Source: Auanema rhodensis (Eukaryota; Nematoda; Chromadorea; Rhabditida; Rhabditidae). Taken from it: a stretch of DNA of 64,000 bases. Position 1 is the first letter of the stretch; each line of letters opens with the position of its first letter. Under the pieces are notes generated by a model. It was given only the letters and a program-made list of their open reading frames with translations, did not search any database and had not been told where the DNA came from. A program made the position numbers and the translations under genes. Below are positions 52,423 to 63,639 of this stretch, piece by piece. Location: the NCBI GenBank assembly GCA_964057225.1, contig OZ059895.1, positions 10,416,001 through 10,480,000 of the forward strand, given 5' to 3'.

Positions 52423-55043
52423 AGCCTCAGAAATACGTGAAACATCTTATTATCTAAGAAAATTTGAAAATTAAATAATTGAAAAAGTAAAACCGATTTT
52501 GTTAGCCCAGAAACATATTAATCATATTTTAAGGCGGGCTCAAGTTGCTATTTTGTTCGATTTTCATGAAAAAATAAAAATTTTAAAATGTTTATTTTTA
52601 GCCCTAGAAATACGTGCAACATCTTACTCAACTCAAAATCAACTGTTTGATAATATAAATTAGGTTTTGTGAGCATATATCCATAGTAATCATGTTTTGC
52701 GGCGGGTTCAACTTGCTATTTCGTTTGATTTTTATGAAAAATTAAATATTCTAAAAATTTTATTTCTTGTCCTAGAAATACGTGCTACATCTCTTTAAAC
52801 TAAGAATTAGTTGATTGAAAAGGCAAAACAAATTTTGTTAGCACAGAACCATATTAATCATATTTTCCGGCGGGCTCGAGTTGCTATTTTGTTCGATTTT
52901 CATGAAAAAATAAAAGTTTTAAAATGTTTATTTTTAGCCCTAGAAATACGTGCAACATCTTACTCAACTCAAAATCAACTGTTTGATAATATAAATTAGA
53001 TTTTGTGAGTATATATCCAAAGTGATCATGTTTTGCGGCGGGTTCAACTTGCTATTTCGTTTGATTTTTATGAAAAATTAAATATTCTAAAAATTTTATT
53101 TCTTGTCCTAGAAATACGTGCTACATCTCTTTAAACTAAGAATTAGTTGATTGAGAAGGCAAAACAAATTTTGTTAGCATATACTCATAGTAATCATGTT
53201 TTGCGGCGTGCTTAAGTTGCTATTTTGTTCAATTTTCATGAAAAAATAAAAATTTTTAAATGTTTATTTTTCGCCCTAGAAATACGTGCAACATCTTATT
53301 ATCTAAGAAAACTTGAAAATTAAATGATTGATAAAGTAAAACAGATTTTGTTAGCACAGAAACATATTAATCATATTTTAAGGCGGGCTCAAGTTGCTAT
53401 TTTGTTCGATTTTCATGAAAAAATAAAAATTTTAAAATGTTTATTTTTAGCCCTAGAAATACGTGCAATATCTTACTCAACTCAAAATCAACTGTTTGAT
53501 AATATAAATTAGGTTTTGTGAGCATATATCCATAGTAATCATGTTTTGCGGCGGTTTCAACTTGCTATTTCGTTTGATTTTTATGAAAAATTAAATATTC
53601 TAAAACTTTTATTTCTTGTCCTAGAAATACGTGCTACATCTCATTAAACTAAGAATTAGTTGATTGAGAAGGCAAAACAAATTTTGTGAGCATATACCCA
53701 TAGTAATCATGTTTTGCGGCGTGCTCAAGTTGCTATTTTGTTCGATTTTTATGAAAAATTAAATATTTTCAAATGTTTATTTTTCGCCCTAGAAATATGT
53801 GCAACATCTTATTATCTAAGAAAATTTGAAAATTAAATGATTGAAAAAGTAAAACAGATTTTGTTAGCACAGAAACATATTAATCATATTTTACGGCGGG
53901 CTCAAGTTGCTATTTTGTTCGATTTTCATGAAAAAATAAAAATTTTAAAATGTTTATTTTTAGCCCTAGAAATACGTGCAACATCTTACTCAACTCAAAA
54001 TCAACTGTTTGATAATATAAATTAGGTTTTGTGAGCATATATCCATAGTAATCATGTTTTGCGGCGGTTTCAACTTGCTATTTCGTTTGATTTTTATGAA
54101 AAATTAAATATTCTAAAACTTTTATTTCTTGTCCTAGAAATACGTGCTACATCTCATTAAACTAAGAATTAGTTGATTGAAAAGGCAAAACAAATTTTGT
54201 GAGCATATACCCATAGTAATCATGTTTTGCGGCGTGCTCAAGTTGCTATTTTGTTCGATTTTTATGAAAAATTAAATATTTTCAAATGTTTATTTTTCGC
54301 CCTAGAAATATGTGCAACATCTTATTCAACTCAAAATCAACTGTTTGATAATATAAATTAGGTTTTGTGAGCATATATCCATAGTAATCATGTTTTGCGG
54401 CGGGTTCAACTTGCTATTTCGTTTGATTTTTATGAAAAATTAAATATTTTAAAAATTTTATTTCTTGTCCTAGAAATACGTGCTACATCTCATTAAACTA
54501 AGAATTAGTTGATTGAGAAGGCAAAACAAATTTTGTTAGCACAGAACCATATTAATCATATTTTCCGGCGGGCTCAAGTTTCTATTTTGTTCGATTTTCA
54601 TGAAAAAATAAAAATTTTAAAATGTTTATTTTTAGCCCTAGAAATACGTGCAACATCTTACTCAACTCAAAATCAACTGTTTGATAATATAAATTAGGTT
54701 TTGTGAGCATATATCCATAGTAATCATGTTTTGCGGCGGTTTCAACTTGCTATTTCGTTTGATTTTTATGAAAAATTAAATATTCTAAAACTTTTATTTC
54801 TTGTCCTAGAAATACGTGCTACATCTCATTAAACTAAGAATTAGTTGATTGAAAAGGCAAAACAAATTTTGTGAGCATATACCCATAGTAATCATGTTTT
54901 GCGGCGTGCTCAAGTTGCTATTTTGTTCGATTTTTATGAAAAATTAAATATTTTCAAATGTTTATTTTTCGCCCTAGAAATATGTGCAACATCTTATTAT
55001 CTAAGAAAATTTGAAAATTAAATGATTGAAAAAGTAAAACAGA
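52423..55043 (+). repeat. Mosaic block leading into the 1031-bp HOR
   Basis: It contains a unique chimeric monomer near 53174, with a TTTTGTTAGCATATACTCATAG head joined to GCGTGCTTAAG and a TTCAATTTTC core. Otherwise it is S1, S2, S3 and hybrid monomers. The last 1.2 kb has the same components as the 1031-bp unit in a different order. Confidence 0.78.
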
Positions 55044-58000
55044 TTTTGTTAGCACAGAAACATATTAATCATATTTTACGGCGGGCTCAAGTTGCTATTT
55101 TGTTCGATTTTCATGAAAAAATAAAAATTTTAAAATGTTTATTTTTAGCCCTAGAAATACGTGCAACATCTTATTCAACTCAAAATCAACTGTTTGATAA
55201 TATAAATTAGGTTTTGTGAGCATATATCCATAGTAATCATGTTTTGCGGCGGGTTCAACTTGCTATTTCGTTTGATTTTTATGAAAAATTAAATATTTTA
55301 AAAATTTTATTTCTTGTCCTAGAAATACGTGCTACATCTCATTAAACTAAGAATTAGTTGATTGAGAAGGCAAAACAAATTTTGTTAGCACAGAACCATA
55401 TTAATCATATTTTCCGGCGGGCTCAAGTTTCTATTTTGTTCGATTTTCATGAAAAAATAAAAGTTTTAAAATGTTTATTTTTAGCCCTAGAAATACGTGC
55501 AACATCTTATTATCTGAGAAAATTTGAAAATTAAATGATTGAAAAAGTAAAACAGATTTTGTTAGCACAGAAACATATTAATCATATTTTAATTTAAGGC
55601 GGGCTCAAGTTGCTATTTTGTTCGATTTTCATGAAAAAATAAAAATTTTAAAATGTTTATTTTTAGCCCTAGAAATACGTGCAACATCTTACTCAACTCA
55701 AAATCAACTGTTTGATAATATAAATTAGGTTTTGTGAGCATATATCCATAGTAATCATGTTTTGCGGCGGTTTCAACTTGCTATTTTGTTTGATTTTTAT
55801 GAAAAATTAAATATTCTAAAACTTTTATTTCTTGTCCTAGAAATACGTGCTACATCTCATTAAACTAAGAATTAGTTGATTGAAAAGGCAAAACAAATTT
55901 TGTGAGCATATACCCATAGTAATCATGTTTTGCGGCGTGCTCAAGTTGCTATTTTGTTCGATTTTTATGAAAAATTAAATATTTTCAAATGTTTATTTTT
56001 AGCCCTAGAAATATGTGCAACATCTTATTATCTAAGAAAATTTGAAAATTAAATGATTGAAAAAGTAAAACAGATTTTGTTAGCACAGAAACATATTAAT
56101 CATATTTTACGGCGGGCTCAAGTTGCTATTTTGTTCGATTTTCATGAAAAAATAAAAATTTTAAAATGTTTATTTTTAGCCCTAGAAATACGTGCAACAT
56201 CTTATTCAACTCAAAATCAACTGTTTGATAATATAAATTAGGTTTTGTGAGCATATATCCATAGTAATCATGTTTTGCGGCGGGTTCAACTTGCTATTTC
56301 GTTTGATTTTTATGAAAAATTAAATATTTTAAAAATTTTATTTCTTGTCCTAGAAATACGTGCTACATCTCATTAAACTAAGAATTAGTTGATTGAGAAG
56401 GCAAAACAAATTTTGTTAGCACAGAACCATATTAATCATATTTTCCGGCGGGCTCAAGTTTCTATTTTGTTCGATTTTCATGAAAAAATAAAAGTTTTAA
56501 AATGTTTATTTTTAGCCCTAGAAATACGTGCAACATCTTATTATCTGAGAAAATTTGAAAATTAAATGATTGAAAAAGTAAAACAGATTTTGTTAGCACA
56601 GAAACATATTAATCATATTTTAATTTAAGGCGGGCTCAAGTTGCTATTTTGTTCGATTTTCATGAAAAAATAAAAATTTTAAAATGTTTATTTTTAGCCC
56701 TAGAAATACGTGCAACATCTTACTCAACTCAAAATCAACTGTTTGATAATATAAATTAGGTTTTGTGAGCATATATCCATAGTAATCATGTTTTGCGGCG
56801 GTTTCAACTTGCTATTTCGTTTGATTTTTATGAAAAATTAAATATTCTAAAACTTTTATTTCTTGTCCTAGAAATACGTGCTACATCTCATTAAACTAAG
56901 AATTAGTTGATTGAAAAGGCAAAACAAATTTTGTGAGCATATACCCATAGTAATCATGTTTTGCGGCGTGCTCAAGTTGCTATTTTGTTCGATTTTTATG
57001 AAAAATTAAATATTTTCAAATGTTTATTTTTCGCCCTAGAAATATGTGCAACATCTTATTATCTAAGAAAATTTGAAAATTAAATGATTGAAAAAGTAAA
57101 ACAGATTTTGTTAGCACAGAAACATATTAATCATATTTTACGGCGGGCTCAAGTTGCTATTTTGTTCGATTTTCATGAAAAAATAAAAATTTTAAAATGT
57201 TTATTTTTAGCCCTAGAAATACGTGCAACATCTTATTCAACTCAAAATCAACTGTTTGATAATATAAATAAGGTTTTGTGAGCATATATCCATAGTAATC
57301 ATGTTTTGCGGCGGGTTCAACTTGCTATTTCGTTTGATTTTTATGAAAAATTAAATATTTTAAAAATTTTATTTCTTGTCCTAGAAATACGTGCTACATC
57401 TCATTAAACTAAGAATTAGTTGATTGAGAAGGCAAAACAAATTTTGTTAGCACAGAACCATATTAATCATATTTTCCGGCGGGCTCAAGTTTCTATTTTG
57501 TTCGATTTTTATGAAAAATTAAATATTTTCAAATGTTTATTTTTAGCCCTAGAAATACGTGCAACATCTTATTATCTGAGAAAATTTGAGAATTAAATGA
57601 TTGAAAAAGTAAAACAGATTTTGTTAGCACAGAAACATATTAATCATATTTTAATTTAAGGCGGGCTCAAGTTGCTATTTTGTTCGATTTTCATGAAAAA
57701 ATAAAAATTTTAAAATGTTTATTTTTAGCCCTAGAAATACGTGCAACATCTTACTCAACTCAAAATCAACTGTTTGATAATATAAATTAGGTTTTGTGAG
57801 CATATATCCATAGTAATCATGTTTTGCGGCGGTTTCAACTTGCTATTTCGTTTGATTTTTATGAAAAATTAAATATTCTAAAACTTTTATTTCTTGTCCT
57901 AGAAATACGTGCTACATCTCATTAAACTAAGAATTAGTTGATTGAAAAGGCAAAACAAATTTTGTGAGCATATACCCATAGTAATCATGTTTTGCGGCGT

Positions 58001-58136
58001 GCTCAAGTTGCTATTTTGTTCGATTTTTATGAAAAATTAAATATTTTCAAATGTTTATTTTTCGCCCTAGAAATATGTGCAACATCTTATTATCTAAGAA
58101 AATTTGAAAATTAAATGATTGAAAAAGTAAAACAGA
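55044..58136 (+). repeat. Three direct copies of a 1031-bp six-monomer HOR
   Basis: Units are 55044-56074, 56075-57105 and 57106-58136. Monomer order in unit one, with lengths: S3 (168, 55044), S1 (168, 55212), S2 with AGTTTCTATTTTG (177, 55380), TTTAA-insertion S3 (173, 55557), S1 with GCGGCGGTTTC (168, 55730) and S1/S2 hybrid (177, 55898), total 1031. Differences noticed: ATTTTGTTTG versus ATTTCGTTTG near 55790/56820, TAG to AAG near 57269, and a short conversion-like patch at 57510-57530. This is the most regular HOR in the window. Confidence 0.92.
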
Positions 58137-61100
58137 TTTTGTTAGCACAGAAACATATTAATCATATTTTACGGCGGGCTCAAGTTGCTATTTTGTTCGA
58201 TTTTTATGAAAAATTGAAAATTTTAAAATGTTTATTTTTAGCCCTAGAAATACGTGCAACATCTTATTCAACTCAAAATCAACTGTTTGATAATATAAAT
58301 TAGGTTTTGTGAGCATATATCCATAGTAATCATGTTTTGCGGCGGGTTCAACTTGCTATTTCGTTTGATTTTTATGAAAAATTAAATATTTTAAAAATTT
58401 TATTTCTTGTCCTAGAAATACGTGCTACATCTCATTAAACTAAGAATTAGTTGATTGAGAAGGCAAAACAAATTTTGTTAGCACAGAACCATATTAATCA
58501 TATTTTCCGGCGGGCTCAAGTTTCTATTTTGTTCGATTTTCATGAAAAAATAAAAATTTTAAAATGTTTATTTTTAGCCCTAGAAATACGTGCAACATCT
58601 TACTCAACTCAAAATCAACTGTTTGATAATATAAATTAGGTTTTGTGAGCATATATCCATAGTAATCATGTTTTGCGGCGGTTTCAACTTGCTATTTCGT
58701 TTGATTTTTATGAAAAATTAAATATTCTAAAACTTTTATTTCTTGTCCTAGAAATACGTGCTACATCTCATTAAGCTAAGAATTAGTTGATTGAAAAGGC
58801 AAAACAAATTTTGTGAGCATATACCCATAGTAATCATGTTTTGCGGCGTGCTCAAGTTGCTATTTTGTTCGATTTTTATGAAAAATTAAATATTTTCAAA
58901 TGTTTATTTTTCGCCCTAGAAATATGTGCAACATCTTATTATCTAAGAAAATTTGAAAATTAAATGATTGAAAAAGTAAAACAGATTTTGTTAGCACAGA
59001 AACATATTAATCATATTTTACGGCGGGCTCAAGTTGCTATTTTGTTCGATTTTCATGAAAAAATAAAAATTTTAAAATGTTTATTTTTAGCCCTAGAAAT
59101 ACGTGCAACATCTTATTATCTGAGAAAATTTGAAAATTAAATGATTGAAAAAGTAAAACAGATTTTGTTAGCACAGAAACATATTAATCATATTTTAATT
59201 TAAGGCGGGCTCAAGTTGCTATTTTGTTCGATTTTCATGAAAAAATAAAAATTTTAAAATGTTTATTTTTAGCCCTAGAAATACGTGCAACATCTTACTC
59301 AACTCAAAATCAACTGTTTGATAATATAAATTAGGTTTTGTGAGCATATATCCATAGTAATCATGTTTTGCGGCGGTTTCAACTTGCTATTTTGTTTGAT
59401 TTTTATGAAAAATTAAATATTCTAAAACTTTTATTTCTTGTCCTAGAAATACGTGCTACATCTCATTAAACTAAGAATTAGTTGATTGAAAAGGCAAAAC
59501 AAATTTTGTGAGCATATACCCATAGTAATCATGTTTTGCGGCGTGCTCAAGTTGCTATTTTGTTCGATTTTTATGAAAAATTAAATATTTTCAAATGTTT
59601 ATTTTTAGCCCTAGAAATACGTGCAAAATCTTATTCAACTCAAAATCAACTGTTTGATAATATAAATTAGGTTTTGTGAGCATATATCCATAGTAATCAT
59701 GTTTTGCGGCGGGTTCAACTTGCTATTTCGTTTGATTTTTATGAAAAATTAAATATTTTAAAAATTTTATTTCTTGTCCTAGAAATACGTGCTACATCTC
59801 ATTAAACTAAGAATTAGTTGATTGAGAAGGCAAAACAAATTTTGTTAGCACAGAACCATATTAATCATATTTTCCGGCGGGCTCAAGTTTCTATTTTGTT
59901 CGATTTTCATGAAAAAATAAAAGTTTTAAAATGTTTATTTTTAGCCCTAGAAATACGTGCAACATCTTATTATCTGAGAAAATTTGAAAATTAAATGATT
60001 GAAAAAGTAAAACAGATTTTGTTAGCACAGAAACATATTAATCATATTTTAATTTAAGGCGGGCTCAAGTTGCTATTTTGTTCGATTTTCATGAGAAAAT
60101 AAAAATTTTAAAATGTTTATTTTTAGCCCTAGAAATACGTGCAACATCTTACTCAACTCAAAATCAACTGTTTGATAATATAAATTAGGTTTTGTGAGCA
60201 TATATCCATAGCAATCATGTTTTGCGGCGGGTTCAACTTGCTATTTCGTTTGATTTTTATGAAAAATTAAATATTCTAAAACTTTTATTTCTTGTCCTAG
60301 AAATACGTGCTACATCTCATTAAACTAAGAATTAGTTGATTGAGAAGGCAAAACAAATTTTGTTAGCACAGAACCATATTAATCATATTTTCCGGCGGGC
60401 TCAAGTTGCTATTTTGTTCGATTTTTATGAAAAAATAAAAATTTTAAATTGTTTATTTTTAGCCCTAGAAATACGTGCAACATCTTATTATCTAAGAAAA
60501 TTTGAAAATTAAATAATTGAAAAAGTAAAACAGATTTTGTTAGCACAGAAACATATTGATCATATTTTAAGGCGGGCTCAAGTTGCTATTTTGTTCGATT
60601 TTAATGAAAAAATAAAAATTTTAAAATGTTTATTTTTAGCCCTAGAAATACGTGCAACATCTTACTCAACTCAAAATCAACTGTTTGATAATATAAATTA
60701 GGTTTTGTGAGCATATATCCATAGTAATCATGTTTTGCGGCGGTTTCAACTTGCTATTTCGTTTGATTTTTATGAAAAATTAAATATTTTCAAATGTTTA
60801 TTTTTCGCCCTAGAAATACGTGCAACATCTTATTATCTAAGAAAATTTGAAAATTAAATGATTGATAAAGTAAAACAGATTTTCTTAGCACAGAAACATA
60901 TTGATCATATTTTAAGGCGGGCTCAAGTTGCTATTTTGTTCGATTTTAATGAAAAAATAAAAATTTTAAAATGTTTATTTTTAGCCCTAGAAATACGTGC
61001 AACATCTTACTCAACTCAAAATCAACTGTTTGATAATATAAATTAGGTTTTGTGAGCATATATCCATAGTAATCATGTTTTGCGGCGGTTTCAACTTGCT

Positions 61101-62608
61101 ATTTCGTTTGATTTTTATGAAAAATTAAATATTCTTAAAATTTTATTTCTTGTCCTAGAAATACGTGCTACATCTCTTTAAACTAAGAATTAGTTGATTG
61201 AAAAGGCAAAACAAATTTTGTGAGCATATACCCATAGTAATCATGTTTTGCGGCGTGCTCAAGTTGCTATTTTGTTCGATTTTTATGAAAAATTAAATAT
61301 TTTCAAATGTTAATTTTTCGCCCTAGAAATACGTGTAACATCTTATTATCTAAGAAAATTTGAAAATTAAATGATTGAAAAAGTAAAACAGATTTTGTTA
61401 GCACAGAAACATATTAATCATATTTTACGGCGGGCTCAAGTTGCTATTTTGTTCGATTTTTATGAAAAATTGAAAATTTTAAAATGTTTATTTTTAGCCC
61501 TAGAAATACGTGCAACATCTTATTCAACTCAAAATCAACTGTTTGATAATATAAATTAGGTTTTGTGAGCATATATCCATAGTAATCATGTTTTGCGGCG
61601 GTTTCAACTTGCTATTTCGTTTGACTATTTCGTTTGATTTTTATGAAAAATTAAATATTCTAAAAATTTTATTTCTTGTCCTAGAAATACGTGCTACATC
61701 TCTTTAAACTAAGAATTAGTTGATTGAGAAGGCAAAACAAATTTTGTTAGCACAGAACCATATTAATCATATTTTCCGGCGGGCTTAAGTTGCTATTTTG
61801 TTCAATTTTCATGAAAAAATAAAAATTTTTAAATGTTTATTTTTCGCCCTAGAAATACGTGCAACATCTTATTATCTAAGAAAACTTGAAAATTAAATGA
61901 TTGATAAAGTAAAACAGATTTTGTTAGCACAGAAACATATTAATCATATTTTAAGGCGGGCTCAAGTTGCTATTTTGTTCGATTTTCATGAAAAAATAAA
62001 AGTTTTAAAATGTTTATTTTTAGCCCTAGAAATACGTGCAACATCTTATTATCTAAGAAAATTTGAAAATTAAATAATTGAAAAAGTAAAACAGATTTTC
62101 TCAGCACAGAAACATATTAATCATATTTTAAGGCGGGCTAAAGTTGCTATTTTGTTCGATTTTCATGAAAAAATAAAAATTTTAAAATGTTTATTTTTAG
62201 CCCTAGAAATACGTGCAACATCTTACTCAACTCAAAATCAACTGTTTGATAATATAAATTAGGGTTTGTGAGCATATATCCATAGTAATCATGTTTTGCG
62301 GCGGTTTCAACTTGCTATTTCGTTTGATTTTTATGAAAAATTAAATATTCTAAAACTTTTATTTCTTGTCCTAGAAATACGTGCTACATCTCATTAAACT
62401 AAGAATTAGTTGATTGAAAAGGCAAAACAAATTTTGTGAGCATATACCCATAGTAATCATGTTTTGCGGCGTGCTCAAGTTGCTATTTTGTTCGATTTTT
62501 ATGAAAAATTAAATATTTTCAAATGTTTATTTTTTGCCCTAGAAATATGTGCAACATCTTATTATCTAAGAAAATTTGAAAATTAAATGATTGAAAAAGT
62601 AAAACAGA
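58137..62608 (+). repeat. Rearranged derivatives of the 1031-bp HOR
   Basis: The block starts with an 849-bp five-mer (58137-58985) in which the S2 and insertion-S3 of the 1031-bp unit are replaced by a single S3. Later come insertion-S3 copies near 59195 and 60050, GATTTTAATG S3 copies near 60602 and 60947, and a 13-bp tandem duplication at 61612-61637. Continuous satellite. Confidence 0.82.
61612..61637 (+). repeat. 13-bp tandem duplication inside an S1 monomer
   Basis: CTATTTCGTTTGA occurs twice head to tail (61612-61624 and 61625-61637) where every other S1 monomer that I read has it once. It lengthens this monomer by 13 bp and is a recent private slippage event. Confidence 0.92.
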
Positions 62609-63639
62609 TTTTGTTAGCACAGAAACATATTGATCATATTTTACGGCGGGCTCAAGTTGCTATTTTGTTCGATTTTCATGAAAAAATAAAAATTTTAAAA
62701 TGTTTATTTTCAGCCCTAGAAATACGTGCAACATCTTATTCAACTCAAAATCAACTGTTTGATAATATAAATTAGGTTTTGTGAGCATATATCCATAGTA
62801 ATCATGTTTTGCGGCGGGTTCAACTTGCTATTTCGTTTGTTTTTTATGAAAAATTAAATATTTTAAAAATTTTATTTCTTGTCCTAGAAATACGTGCTAC
62901 ATCTCATTAAACTAAGAATTAGTTGATTGAGAAGGCAAAACAAATTTTGTTAGCACAGAACCATATTAATCATATTTTCCGGCGGGCTCAAGTTTCTATT
63001 TTGTTCGATTTTCATGAAAAAATAAAAGTTTTAAAATGTTTATTTTTAGCCCTAGAAATACGTGCAACATCTTATTATCTGAGAAAATTTGAAAATTAAA
63101 TGATTGAAAAAGTAAAACAGATTTTGTTAGCACAGAAACATATTAATCATATTTTAATTTAAGGCGGGCTCAAGTTGCTATTTTGTTCGATTTTCATGAA
63201 AAAATAAAAATTTTAAAATGTTTATTTTTAGCCCTAGAAATAAGTGCAACATCTTACTCAACTCAAAATCAACTGTTTGATAATATAAATTAGGTTTTGT
63301 GAGCATATATCCATAGTAATCATGTTTTGCGGCGGTTTCAACTTGCTATTTTGTTTGATTTTTATAAAAAATTAAATATTCTAAAACTTTTATTTCTTGT
63401 CCTAGAAATACGTGCTACATCTCATTAAACTAAGAATTAGTTGATTGAAAAGGCAAAACAAATTTTGTGAGCATATACCCATAGTAATCATGTTTTGCGG
63501 CGTGCTCAAGTTGCTATTTTGTTCGATTTTTATGAAAAATTAAATATTTTCAAATGTTTATTTTTCGCCCTAGAAATACGTGCAACATCTTATTATCTAA
63601 GAAAATTTGAAAATTAAATGATTGAAAAAATAAAACAGA
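62609..63639 (+). repeat. Isolated fourth copy of the 1031-bp HOR
   Basis: Same six monomers in the same order and the same total length as at 55044-58136. Private changes include CATATTGATC near 62629, TTTGTTTTTTATG near 62836 and AAATAAGTGC near 63238. It is separated from the tandem triplet by about 4.5 kb of rearranged derivatives. Confidence 0.85.

Noticed and set aside
57084-57281. 65-codon frame as a distinct longer gene
   Set aside because: A single TAG-to-AAG change near 57269 lets the usual frame run three codons into the next monomer.
1782-62775. Recurring 62-codon plus-strand open frames in more than 50 monomers, as a gene family
   Set aside because: They are the S3 monomer read through from the preceding tail. 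Many need a TTG start, no ribosome-binding or promoter context is seen, neighbouring S1 and S2 copies break the frame, and subfamily differences do not favour third codon positions (6, 4, 4 by hand count).
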